A stretch of 38,746 nucleotides of DNA from assembly GCA_024226255.1 (NCBI GenBank), contig JAAELU010000451.1:1-38746 (forward strand), written 5' to 3'. The position numbers were made by a program, and so were the translations under genes. The DNA is from a bacterium. GTDB lineage: Bacteria > Actinomycetota > Acidimicrobiia > Spongiisociales > UBA5794. The notes under the pieces are model-generated. The model was not told the DNA's origin. It made no database searches and saw only the letters and a program-made list of their open reading frames with translations. Shown here in pieces: positions 8,712-16,401 of the stretch; the stretch's first letter is position 1, and each line of letters opens with the position of its first letter.

Positions 8712-9014
8712 CTAGTTCACGAGGCACAGGCCGCCGTCGACGTCCAGCACGCTGCCGGTCACGTGATTACCGGCAGTCGACGCCAGGTAGATCGCCAGTC
8801 GCGCCATCTCCTCTGGATTCCAGGCCACCGTAGACTCGGGGCTGCACGGATTCTCCCCGGACCCGGTGGACAAAGCCGGGTAGCTGGTTTGCCACATGGG
8901 TGGCCAGTTGAAGTCTCCCGAGGCAGAAAACAACTTCTGAGTCTTGGTGGACCCGGTGCGAGGCATACCCTCGATGATGATCGGTGGCGGTTGGAATCGG
9001 CTGTCATTCGTCAT
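8712..9014 (-). pseudogene. Chimeric remnant: sulfotransferase N-terminus fused to SDR C-terminus
   Basis: A 100-codon reverse-strand frame starts MTNDSRFQPPPIIIEGMPRT, which has the P-loop-like start of sulfotransferases (GMPRTGST, residues 17-24). From about residue 65 it reads NPEEMARLAIYLAS and then VTGSVLDVDGGLCLVN, the standard ending of a short-chain dehydrogenase/reductase. Neither enzyme is complete: sulfotransferases need about 250-350 residues and SDRs about 250. The middle (residues 45-64) fits neither family clearly. The simplest reading is an internal deletion that joined two neighbouring genes in frame. The stop lies just upstream of the ligase ribosome-binding site, so an SDR probably once headed the ligase/amidohydrolase operon. 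It may still be translated, but no activity is expected. Confidence 0.7.
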
Positions 9015-9111
9015 CGTGCGCCTTGCCCCTGAGCGATACGGCAATATAGACAGCCGCAGCGTCCGATGACCTTGGGAGCGCGGAGTACGGTACGGTCGAG
9101 CGGGGTGCCAT

Positions 9112-10236
9112 ATGAAGCTACAAACCGGGCTATGCCGACCAACGGCCGGACTCTTGAGTCTCCTGCTGGTCACCTCGGCCTGTAGCGCGGCTGCCGGCCC
9201 CACCACGACCATTCCGGTAGCAACCACGACCGCGGTGTCGTCGACGACGACCACGGCGGTCGTCGCTACAACGGTTGCCACCACATTGGCGCCTCCCCCG
9301 ACGTCGACGACCACCACCACCACCACGCAACCGCCGCGGGTCTGGGACGGCCTGGAGCGCATCAACATCGCACTCTTGGGAAGCGACGCCGGAGTCGGGC
9401 GCATTGGAACTCGCACCGACACAGTCATCGTGGTGAGCATCGAGCCCGACAGTGGCGACGCCGCAATGTTCTCGATCCCCCGCAACCTCACCGAAGCGCC
9501 TCTCCCCGAGGGGATGGGCGTCTGGAGCTGCAACTGCTTCCCTGACATCATCACTCACTTGTGGGCCAACGGCGAGTGGTATCCCGAGGCATTCCCGGGC
9601 CCGCAGGAACCGTCGGTCAATGCCCTCAAGGCTGCATTGGGCCTGACTCTCGGGTTGGAGATCAACTACTACGCAAAAGTGGATCTTGTGGGCTTCGTGT
9701 CCATGATCGATGCGATCGGTGGAGTCACCATCAACGTGCCGGCGCGAATCATCGACGAGAGCTATCCACATGAAGAAGGCGGCACCGAATCGATCGTGAT
9801 CGAGGAGGGACTCCAGGTGCTCGACGGCCACCACGCGCTCGCCTACGGCAGAATCCGGCGCCACTCGGGCGACTTTGCGCGGATGCACAGACAACGCTGT
9901 CTGCTCGGCGCGGTCATCGAGCAAACAGACATTCGCGACCTCCTCGCCGGTTACCGCGACTTCGCAGCCGCCGTAATGGCGCACGTCGAAACCGACATTC
10001 CACTAGACGCACTCGGCGACTTCATCGAGCTCCTCTCGAGGGTCGACCTGGACCGCCTCGCCTCGCTACGGATTACCAGCCACAAATACGGGACGTCGGG
10101 CCATGCCGGCTACCAGATCTACGACCTAGATCAGATCCGGCTGGATGCCCAGTTGCTCATGAACGATCCGGCCGCTCGGCTCGCTACGCAGGACGGCGAT
10201 GGATTTGCCGCGACGTGTGAGCAGGCCATCGACTGA
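9112..10236 (+). CDS. LytR-CpsA-Psr (LCP) family lipoprotein
   Basis: This 374-residue protein has a lipoprotein signal ending VTSAC (Cys24), a Thr/Ala/Pro-rich linker (about residues 31-75) partly encoded by ACC repeats, and an LCP domain. LCP markers are NIALLGSD, the Arg101/Asp103 pair in GTRTDTVIVVSI, SIPRNL (Arg124), the GGVTINVP strand, LDGHHALAYGRIR and the basic helix GDFARMHRQR. LCP enzymes attach undecaprenyl-linked glycopolymers to peptidoglycan outside the membrane. Most are anchored by a transmembrane helix, so a lipid anchor is unusual. The pair SCNC near residues 138-141 could form a disulfide. The start has only a weak GGGGTG upstream; TACGGT at 9086-9091 may be the -10 box. 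No neighbouring glycan genes are seen. Confidence 0.88.
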   Translation: MKLQTGLCRPTAGLLSLLLVTSACSAAAGPTTTIPVATTTAVSSTTTTAVVATTVATTLAPPPTSTTTTTTTQPPRVWDGLERINIALLGSDAGVGRIGTRTDTVIVVSIEPDSGDAAMFSIPRNLTEAPLPEGMGVWSCNCFPDIITHLWANGEWYPEAFPGPQEPSVNALKAALGLTLGLEINYYAKVDLVGFVSMIDAIGGVTINVPARIIDESYPHEEGGTESIVIEEGLQVLDGHHALAYGRIRRHSGDFARMHRQRCLLGAVIEQTDIRDLLAGYRDFAAAVMAHVETDIPLDALGDFIELLSRVDLDRLASLRITSHKYGTSGHAGYQIYDLDQIRLDAQLLMNDPAARLATQDGDGFAATCEQAID

Positions 10237-10278
10237 CCATCCCAGTAGCTGGTGCGGACCGCCGACCCGCACAGGCTC

Positions 10279-10284
10279 TAGTCT
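10279..10284 (+). promoter_or_regulatory. -10 box (TAGTCT) for the 2-oxoacid oxidoreductase operon
   Basis: TAGTCT fits TANNNT and is followed by a leader of about 50 bases with GGAGG at 10329-10333, seven bases before the GTG start at 10341. The -35 region is not recognisable. Confidence 0.4.
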
Positions 10285-10340
10285 CTAGGCGGCCTGGTCT
10301 TGCGACGACACAGCAACGTGAAACAACCGGAGGTACGCCT

Positions 10341-11444
10341 GTGCGCGAGTTCATCGATGGAGCCACCGCAATCGTTCGCGGCGCCCTCGATGCCGGATGT
10401 ACCTTCTTCGCCGGCTATCCCATCACTCCTGCATCCGGAATCCTTATGCAGATGATGCGCGAGCTTCCCAAGACGGGTGGGGTGGCGGTCCAGGGTGAGG
10501 ATGAGATTGCTTCAATCGGGATGTGCATCGGAGCAACGCTGTCCGGGGCCAGGTCCATGACGGCAACAAGCGGTCCCGGCATCAGTCTCTACTCCGAGAA
10601 TATCGGCCTCGCCATCATGGGCGAGGTCCCGCTGGTCATCGTGGACGTGCAGCGCCTTGGACCTTCGACCGGAGCTGCCACGACGGTGGCACAGGGTGAC
10701 ATTCAGTTCGTACGTTGGGGAACGGCCGGCGGCTATCCGATCATTGCTCTCGCCCCGTCGACATTGCCCGAGGCCTACCACCTCACAGCAAAGGCGTTCC
10801 AATTGGCAGAACGTTTCCGCTGCCCGGTGTTTGTGATGACCGACAAGGAACTCGCAATGTCGCTGACGACAGTCGACCCCTCCAGCTTCGTTCTCCCTCA
10901 TTTGGAGAATCGTCCGCTCGCAGCCGAGGGTGCTCCATATCGCTACGACCCGGCTGACCAGGTGTTCCCGATGCACGAGTACGGACGAGGCCGGACGGTT
11001 CGGTTCACCGGCTCGACCCACGATGAGGACGCGCTGATCACGAAAGACACACCGACGATTGACGCGCTCAATCGCCATCTGATCGCCAAGATCGAAGACC
11101 ACAGAGACGAGATCGAGATGGTCGATCTCAACGCCGAGGCCGGCGCGAACACTCTCGTGGTCGGTTACGGCATCACCGCCAGAGCAGTGCGTAACTCGGT
11201 TGCGCTAGCCCGCCAGGCCGGCCGACCTCTATCGAGCGCGATCGTGCAGAGCCTCTGGCCGATACCCGAGACCGCACTCGGAAAGGCGTTCGCCGAGGCG
11301 GACCGCATCATCGTTCCCGAGCTGAATCCCGGCCTCTACCGCCGCGAGATCGAGCGGATCGCGGGAGGACGTGAGGTCGTAGGCATTGAGCGGATCGACG
11401 GCAACCTGATCAGTGCGGAGCAGATCCTGGAGGTGGTCGGATGA
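10341..11444 (+). CDS. korA: 2-oxoacid:ferredoxin oxidoreductase, alpha subunit
   Basis: This 367-residue protein is the alpha (pyrimidine-binding plus domain II) subunit of a 2-oxoacid:ferredoxin oxidoreductase. Such enzymes oxidatively decarboxylate 2-oxoacids to acyl-CoA, passing electrons to ferredoxin. Markers are FFAGYPITPAS near residues 27-37, the Glu-containing QGEDEIASIG, and SMTATSGPGISLYSE. Domain II covers about residues 240-367. The start is GTG, with GGAGG seven bases upstream. In many actinobacteria KorA carries the gamma domain at its N-terminus; here it does not, and the gamma part is found fused to the beta subunit instead. The name korA is by type; 2-oxoglutarate, pyruvate or branched 2-oxoacids cannot be told apart from sequence. 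Confidence 0.9.
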   Translation: MREFIDGATAIVRGALDAGCTFFAGYPITPASGILMQMMRELPKTGGVAVQGEDEIASIGMCIGATLSGARSMTATSGPGISLYSENIGLAIMGEVPLVIVDVQRLGPSTGAATTVAQGDIQFVRWGTAGGYPIIALAPSTLPEAYHLTAKAFQLAERFRCPVFVMTDKELAMSLTTVDPSSFVLPHLENRPLAAEGAPYRYDPADQVFPMHEYGRGRTVRFTGSTHDEDALITKDTPTIDALNRHLIAKIEDHRDEIEMVDLNAEAGANTLVVGYGITARAVRNSVALARQAGRPLSSAIVQSLWPIPETALGKAFAEADRIIVPELNPGLYRREIERIAGGREVVGIERIDGNLISAEQILEVVG

Positions 11445-12775
11445 CAACGATCACAGTGCTCGACTCGTACCGCAACGAGAAGCCCTATCCGTTCTGTCCC
11501 GGCTGCGGCCACGGTCCCGTTCTGGACAAACTGAACGCCGCCCTGGTGACTCTTGAAGCCGACCCGTCCGAAGTCGTGATCGTGTCAGACATTGGCTGCG
11601 CCGGCCTGTCCGACCAGTATTTTGCAACATCTGCGTTCCACGGTCTTCACGGACGTTCGATCACCTACGCCACCGGCATCAAGCTGGCGCGTCCCGAACT
11701 CACGGTGATTGTGATCATGGGAGATGGGGGCACCGGCATCGGCGGCACCCATCTCATCAACGCGGCGCGACGCAACGTCGGGATCACCGTGCTGGTGCTC
11801 AACAACCTCAACTTCGGCATGACCGGCGGGCAACACTCGACGACAACCCCAGAGGGCTCCATCACCTCAACTACGCCGCTGGGAAACCCCGAGCACCCCC
11901 TCGACATCTGCGCGACAGTCGGCGTTAACGGAGCCGCATACGTCTATCGCGGAACCTCATTCGACGACGAGTTGGCGGATCAAATGGTCGACGCGATCCG
12001 GCAACCCGGATTTGCCTTGCTCGACGTGTGGGATCTGTGCACCGCCTACTTCGTTCCAAAAAACAAGATCGGCAAGAAGGGCCTCGAGGAGACGATCGGA
12101 GAGCTGGGCCTGACCAAGGGTGTCCTCTACCGGCGCGACGTCCCCGAATACGCGGCTACCTATCGCGATGCGGCCGCCGGCATGGGTGAACGACAACCGG
12201 CACGGACGATCCCCGTCGAATTCGACTCAGACCTGGACAGAACATTCTCGGTGATCGTCGCCGGGTCCGCCGGAGCCAAGGTTCGCTCTGCCACACGCCT
12301 GTATGCCGAGGCCGCCATCCGCTCTGGCCTATGGGCAACGCTGCGTGGCGACTACCCGGTCACAGTCAAGTCGGGGCACAGCGTGTCCTCGGTTGTCCTC
12401 AGCCCCGAGGAGACTCCGCTCGGTTCAGTCGCGGCGCCAGACATTCTCGTGATTGCCTCTGCGGACGGTCTGCCGAAGGTCTCGGGCCTGCTCGATCAGA
12501 TGGGCCCGGAAGGCATCGTGGTGACAATCCCCGAGTTCACCGACTTGGAGACGAGAGCCGAATTGGTCGTGATCGACCCCGCCGCATGGAGTGGGCGCAT
12601 CCCCAAAGCACAGCTTGCACTGATGTTGCTCACCGTGGCAGCACAGCTCAAAGATGTCTTTGCACTAGACGCTCTACGGGCCGCCGCCGCCGGCCCCTTC
12701 GCAAGCGGCAATCTCAACGCCATCGAAGCCGGAGTGGCGTTGGCCTCGGTACAACCGGGGAGGGCTCCCGCGTAG
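11441..12775 (+). CDS. korB: 2-oxoacid:ferredoxin oxidoreductase, beta-gamma fusion subunit
   Basis: This 444-residue protein overlaps the alpha gene by four bases (ATGA), and GGAGG at 11429-11433 supports the start. Residues 1 to about 260 are the TPP-binding beta subunit, with FCPGCGHG (Cys19, Cys22), SDIGCAG (Cys53), the metal/TPP motif GDGGTGIGG (94-102) and NNLNFGMTGGQ (121-131). A later cysteine in WDLCTAYF could complete an iron-sulfur site. From about residue 265 the sequence becomes a gamma (POR) domain: VIVAGSAGAKVRSATRLYAE, then VKSGHSVSSVVLS and ILVIASADGL. Fusion of gamma behind beta is not the common arrangement (separate, or gamma-alpha). Alpha plus beta-gamma would form the full enzyme; no ferredoxin gene is nearby. 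Confidence 0.88.
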   Translation: MTTITVLDSYRNEKPYPFCPGCGHGPVLDKLNAALVTLEADPSEVVIVSDIGCAGLSDQYFATSAFHGLHGRSITYATGIKLARPELTVIVIMGDGGTGIGGTHLINAARRNVGITVLVLNNLNFGMTGGQHSTTTPEGSITSTTPLGNPEHPLDICATVGVNGAAYVYRGTSFDDELADQMVDAIRQPGFALLDVWDLCTAYFVPKNKIGKKGLEETIGELGLTKGVLYRRDVPEYAATYRDAAAGMGERQPARTIPVEFDSDLDRTFSVIVAGSAGAKVRSATRLYAEAAIRSGLWATLRGDYPVTVKSGHSVSSVVLSPEETPLGSVAAPDILVIASADGLPKVSGLLDQMGPEGIVVTIPEFTDLETRAELVVIDPAAWSGRIPKAQLALMLLTVAAQLKDVFALDALRAAAAGPFASGNLNAIEAGVALASVQPGRAPA

Positions 12776-12848
12776 CCGACCTACCCACGAACGAACGCGG
12801 CCCACAATTCGCCATCAATCCAAAGGGGTGCTCCGACGAATCGTGGTC

Positions 12849-13181
12849 CTAGACCGGGGTCGTTTCCTGGACCGTCGAGTAGAACGCCTTGACCGAGGTC
12901 AGCGCCGATGTGAGCCCGCTCTGGCGGTTCATCTCGTCGAATGCCGTCTGCAAGGCAGCTAGGTCGTTGGTGTCCCACGTGCACCACATGAGTTTCTCGT
13001 CCTCGGCAATCCAGGCCCCGTGCAACTCGGCGATCCCCTGTTCTCTCACCATGTCAGCAAATGCCAACGCCTGAGTAATCAACATCTGCGGGTCGACGTC
13101 GAAAGCCCAACTGTTTGTTCCCATTACCTGCACGAGCCGCTCCTTCCATGCGCGGTCGATTTGGGTCCCGCTAATCATCAT
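12849..13181 (-). CDS. Hypothetical protein, about 110 residues
   Basis: A reverse-strand gene for a soluble protein beginning MMISGTQIDRAWKERL and ending STVQETTPV. It contains one cysteine (LMWCTW), a helix-rich first half and a segment AWIAEDEKLMWCTWDTNDL that looks like a beta-hairpin of a small alpha/beta ferredoxin-like fold, comparable in style with DUF4242-type proteins, but I do not recognise the family. There is no signal peptide or membrane segment. The start is uncertain: ATG 13181 and 13178 are adjacent, and a TTG at 13196 keeps the frame open; none has a clear ribosome-binding site. It converges on the oxidoreductase operon with a 73-base gap. Confidence 0.6.
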   Translation of the reverse strand: MMISGTQIDRAWKERLVQVMGTNSWAFDVDPQMLITQALAFADMVREQGIAELHGAWIAEDEKLMWCTWDTNDLAALQTAFDEMNRQSGLTSALTSVKAFYSTVQETTPV

Positions 13182-13251
13182 CCTGGTGGCCCACAATGTG
13201 AAGAGGCGAAGGTCCCGCGCTCAGATGGCGCGAAGTGGTGCGGGAGCGTCG

Positions 13252-13497
13252 CTAGCCGCGGTTGATACGCCCACGGGGCACCGCCACTCTGACGGCGACA
13301 ATCTCGCCTCTCCGCTCGAAGATCGTCTGACTCGTCTGTCGGTCGAGAACGAGGCCCTCGGTCCGCACCTGTCCTCCGTCAGCACGCTCAACGTCGATTA
13401 CCGGGCCGCCCTGGCTGAGCGACACAATCACAGGCACTTGGCAAACCGTGAACGCCAGGGAGTCTGGCGGCAGTTGCAGCTCAAGACAATCTCTCAG
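13252..13497 (-). pseudogene. Unidentified C-terminal gene fragment opposing the PfkB remnant
   Basis: On the reverse strand the frame ending at 13252 reads as a beta-rich protein tail, including LELQLPPDSLAFTV, VPVIVSLSQGGPVIDVERA, TEGLVLDRQTSQT and a final VAVPRGRINRG. I counted G or C in about three quarters of its last 62 third codon positions, coding-like but not decisive because the opposite strand is similar. The frame has no good start, and at about 13498 the forward strand becomes recognisable sugar-kinase sequence. It may therefore be the surviving end of a gene truncated at that junction. I do not recognise the family. Confidence 0.3.
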
Positions 13498-14150
13498 TAT
13501 TACCGCAGCGAGAGCGCAGCGCGGGCGCTCTCAGTCGACGATCTCGACCTGATCGGGAGCCCACGCTGGATACACGTCACCGGCATAACTCCTGCCCTGT
13601 CGCCGTCTTGTCTGGAGCTTGTCGAGGCCATCGTCGAACGGCGATCCGGCCACCGCGGCGGATCGGCCTTTGACGTAAACCACCGCCCGGCGCTGTGGCC
13701 TGACACCTCAACCGCCGCCCGCGTACTGCTGTCACTATCCCGTCAGGCTGATGTCGTCTTCATCGGTGACGACGAAGCCGCCTCCCTCTACGGAACATCG
13801 GAAGTCCAGGTGCTGGCGTCGCTGATCCTGCGCCGCGACGACCAAGAGCTAGTCCTGAAACGGGGAGCCGGCCCAGCTTCGGTCGTCACGCACCGCGGTG
13901 AGATCTCGGTGCCTGCGCTACCCGCCGAGGTCGTCGCGACTACAGGTGCCGGCGACTCGTTTGCTGCCGGCTACCCGCCGCGGCCGTGTTCGGATGGCCT
14001 CCACAGGATCGACTGCGGCTGGGCCTTTTCATGGCGTCACGAGTCTTGAGAAGCCTTGGAGATATGGCCCCTCCGTTTGCTGCCGGCGAACTGGCCAACC
14101 TATCCCCGGCAGCTCTCGCGGGCCGTTGGTCCGAGGCCGACCTCGACTGA
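13498..14150 (+). pseudogene. Decayed PfkB-family sugar kinase (2-keto-3-deoxygluconokinase-like)
   Basis: From 13498 the forward strand encodes the C-terminal two thirds of a PfkB kinase: YYRSESAARALS, WIHVTGITPALSPS, SAFDVNHRPALW, ADVVFIGDDEAASLYG, LVLKRGAGPAS and the ATP-site anion hole with catalytic aspartate TTGAGDSFAAGY. These match 2-dehydro-3-deoxygluconate kinases. The first roughly 95 residues are absent; upstream sequence in this frame is unlike PfkB. Just after FAAGY (about 13975) the frame is lost, and the family sequence continues in another frame as VFGWPPQDRLRLG, MASRVLRSLGDMAPPF, ending SEADLD at the stop 14148-14150, consistent with loss of one base. With two independent lesions this is a genuine pseudogene, not a single sequencing error. 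Confidence 0.8.
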
Positions 14151-14253
14151 CGGCCGAGTCCACCGCGGGCGATCGCCGGATGAGCAGCGAAGGGTTCAGA
14201 TCGCCGGCTCTTCCCTTTCCTCGACATTGTGCGGGCCCATTCACGTAGGCTCC

Positions 14254-14259
14254 TATTCT
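14254..14259 (+). promoter_or_regulatory. -10 box (TATTCT)
   Basis: TATTCT lies 20 bases before the ATG at 14280. Transcription would start near 14266, leaving a very short leader that contains the strong GAGGAGG ribosome-binding site at 14267-14273. Confidence 0.45.
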
Positions 14260-14279
14260 GGTACATGAGGAGGACCAAA

Positions 14280-14741
14280 ATGACTGACGAAGCTGGCGCA
14301 TCAGGTGCAGATGCCCCCAAGGAGTCCGGAGCCGGCGACGCCGTGCAGAAGGCCATGGCTGATATCACCTCGGGCATGAACAACGCGGAGAAGATGATCG
14401 CCCTCGGGGCGGTGCTATTCCTGGCGATTTGTGCGATTCTCGGTGATCTGATTCTCGACGACTACGGGACCTCAGGACTGGAACTCATCCTTGCCGGGGG
14501 CGCCCTCCTCGTGATCCTGCGTCACAACAAGGGCAACTCGCCGTGGCACTCGCTGTATCCGTGGATTGCCGAAGCGCTGGCGGGCGCCTACGCAGCCATC
14601 GGAGTCTTCAATTTCGTCGACTGGCTCCTTGATGGTTTTGACGGACTGGACGGCTCGTACGCCTTTTACACGCTCGTCTTCTGGGCATCCGTCGCCCTGC
14701 TGGGCTACGGGAGCTGGCAGCTCCACCGCGCCCACGACTGA
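14280..14741 (+). CDS. Four-helix membrane protein of unknown function
   Basis: This 153-residue protein starts MTDEAGASGADAPKESGAGD, a hydrophilic Ala/Gly/acidic tail of about 40 residues. Four predicted membrane spans follow: MIALGAVLFLAICAILGDLI, LELILAGGALLVIL, a span around IAEALAGAYAAIGVFNFV, and YAFYTLVFWASVALLGYGSW. The frame is open further upstream, but ATG 14280 is chosen because GAGGAGG ends six bases before it. The segment between helices 3 and 4 is Asp/Gly-rich (DGFDGLDG). I recognise no family. It is transcribed alone and converges on the methyltransferase gene. Confidence 0.78.
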   Translation: MTDEAGASGADAPKESGAGDAVQKAMADITSGMNNAEKMIALGAVLFLAICAILGDLILDDYGTSGLELILAGGALLVILRHNKGNSPWHSLYPWIAEALAGAYAAIGVFNFVDWLLDGFDGLDGSYAFYTLVFWASVALLGYGSWQLHRAHD

Positions 14742-14831
14742 GCCGATCTCAGCCCGGTATTGAGCGACATCGGATTGACGCGCCCAACCCTCGGCATGAA
14801 CCACCACAGGATCCTGGTGTCGCAGAGAAGC

Positions 14832-15653
14832 CTACGTGCCCGCCCGACGGAGTACGTAGACCCGAGACTCGAGCTTGCCAATCATCTGATAGATGCTCCA
14901 CAGGGCATTGGCATACATGGCGCGATATGGAGCCTCGCCGAGTTCTTCGACGAGCTGCTGCTTGGCACGCCGGAGTCGGGCCACCTGGAGCATGTAGTTG
15001 GGTGCCCGTCCGGCTTCCTGCGAGGCTTCCGACCACTCCGAGCCGACCACGTCGAGGCTTGCCACCTCGAAGCCGGCAGTTGCCACCGCCGCCTCGAAGA
15101 TGGCGACTGACATCCGGTCCGGGACGGTGGCGGAATCAGCGCAGAGATGGCGTGCCTCCTCCGGCTCCAACAAATCGGTCGCAAACACCTCATGGATGAG
15201 CATGTGACCACCCTCGGCCAGGACCCGCCCGCATTCATCCAATGCGATATCGAGGTCCTCGATGTGGCCCAGCATGTCGCGAGAGAAGATCATCTGAAAC
15301 GCTGCGTCGGCGGCGGGAATCTGCTCGATCGAACCGAGCTGAAGATCAACTAGGTGGCCATACTCGTGTTCACCGGCGATCTCGCGGCCACGCTCGATGT
15401 TGGCCGTGACTGGGTCTACCGAAACCACCCTGCAGCCGAAACGCTCCGCCATGGCGAGTCCGTCGCCGCCTTCCCTGCCACCGATGTCCAGTACAACGTC
15501 CCCGGCGCCCACGCCGAGCGATTCCACGACCTCGAAAATGGAAGCGGCCGGTCGAGGCGACAACGACCGATCGAGAGCGGCCACAGCAGACTCATAGTCC
15601 CAATCGCCGTACATCTCTTGAACTGTGACCGGCCCGGACCATGCTTCGTTCAT
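14832..15653 (-). CDS. SAM-dependent class I methyltransferase
   Basis: This 273-residue protein has the Rossmann motif I DVVLDIGGREGGDG (about residues 52-65), where the usual GCGxG is replaced by GGREG. Motif II ends in the ribose-binding acidic residue of VVSVDP, and motif IV/V lies around FSRDMLGHIEDLDIALDECGRVLAEGGHML. The family resembles UbiE/Coq5-type methyltransferases acting on small molecules; the substrate is unknown. A C-terminal helical extension (about residues 225-273, with MLQVARLRRAKQQLVEEL) goes beyond the catalytic domain. A TAGCAT box ends seven bases before the ATG with no ribosome-binding site, indicating a leaderless transcript. It is apparently monocistronic. Confidence 0.85.
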   Translation of the reverse strand: MNEAWSGPVTVQEMYGDWDYESAVAALDRSLSPRPAASIFEVVESLGVGAGDVVLDIGGREGGDGLAMAERFGCRVVSVDPVTANIERGREIAGEHEYGHLVDLQLGSIEQIPAADAAFQMIFSRDMLGHIEDLDIALDECGRVLAEGGHMLIHEVFATDLLEPEEARHLCADSATVPDRMSVAIFEAAVATAGFEVASLDVVGSEWSEASQEAGRAPNYMLQVARLRRAKQQLVEELGEAPYRAMYANALWSIYQMIGKLESRVYVLRRAGT

Positions 15654-15660
15654 GGATCGA

Positions 15661-15666
15661 ATGCTA
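15661..15666 (-). promoter_or_regulatory. -10 box of a leaderless promoter (TAGCAT)
   Basis: On the reverse strand TAGCAT is followed by seven bases and then the ATG at 15653 of the methyltransferase gene. No Shine-Dalgarno sequence is present. Confidence 0.5.
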
Positions 15667-15725
15667 TCGAGTGTGTATCACCCGAACGAATCCGCGGCGC
15701 CGACCAAACTGTTCGCAGTTGTCGT

Positions 15726-16298
15726 CTAGCGGAGCTCTGCCAGAGCCTCTTGGTGACGAACCGTCTCAATCCCCAGTGTCGCTACAAGGAGGGCACAGAC
15801 GATCGCTCCGAGCGCAGCACCGCTGAGGTTTCCCAACGCCAGTCCGGCGGCAATAAGGAGCCCGACCAGCACATACCTCTCCCAAGTGAGCGCTCCTATG
15901 AGCCGCAGTGCCATCATCGACTGCGACGCCACTACCAGTAGCAAACCGCCGACGAAAGCCCACCGTGCCGGAGTCTCGAGTACGGCGTCGGGATGCGCCA
16001 AAAGTTCCTCGGTGCCCACGGCAAAAAGGATCACGCCGGCGACGATCGGGTAGTGAGCCGGCGTGTACACGTCTCGAGCCAAACGGCCCCTGTCCTTTGC
16101 GGTGGACTCTTGCATGGCTTGCTCCCCAATTCGAAACAGCCGGTCGAAGTACGACCACCACATGGCCAAGACGGTGATGAGCATCGCCGTGCCTGCGACA
16201 TGAGAGGCGCCCGATCCTTCCTGGCCCACGGTGCCGAGGCCGATCGCAATTAGCGCCTCACAAAGGACAATGATGACGCAGAAGGTACTCCGCAGCAT
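15726..16298 (-). pseudogene. ltrA: N-terminally truncated low-temperature-requirement A (LtrA) family protein
   Basis: The reverse strand encodes only the C-terminal half of an LtrA-family integral membrane protein: CVIIVLCEALIAIGLG, WWSYFDRLF, the signature ARDVYTPAHYPIVAGVILFA, TEELLAHPDAVLETPARWAF, and helices to HQEALAELR. LtrA proteins are normally about 380 residues with eight or more spans; starting at ATG 16298 only 190 remain. Although the frame stays open to 16691, the extra N-terminal sequence is not membrane-like and is antisense to the DUF5808 gene, so I exclude it. The break lies about 90 bases from that gene's promoter, suggesting the insertion or deletion point. It may be expressed but is probably non-functional. 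Confidence 0.72.
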
Positions 16299-16388
16299 CG
16301 AGCTGCTCGGAACGAAGGTGGCACCATTCGTCCGCGGGTAGGTGCCCGCCGGACCACACGCCCCATATCTGTCCCAGCAGGCTGTCGC

Positions 16389-16394
16389 TAGGCT
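16389..16394 (+). promoter_or_regulatory. -10 box of a leaderless promoter (TAGGCT)
   Basis: TAGGCT is followed by seven bases (ending TCCT) and the ATG at 16402, with no ribosome-binding site in between. Confidence 0.5.
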
Positions 16395-16401
16395 TTCTCC
16401 T

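Noticed and set aside
9200..9335. Short direct repeats of ACC/ACG codons that might suggest a repeat array
   Set aside because: They are in frame and encode the Thr-rich linker of the LCP lipoprotein; there are no spacers as in CRISPR.
9015..9554. Reverse-strand extension of the chimeric remnant across the LCP gene start
   Set aside because: The extra sequence is Val/Thr low-complexity, the antisense of the LCP Thr-rich linker.
14801..14818. Near-palindrome CACCACAGGATCCTGGTG between convergent genes, considered as a terminator
   Set aside because: It has a two-base bulge and no T run on either strand, so an intrinsic terminator is not supported.
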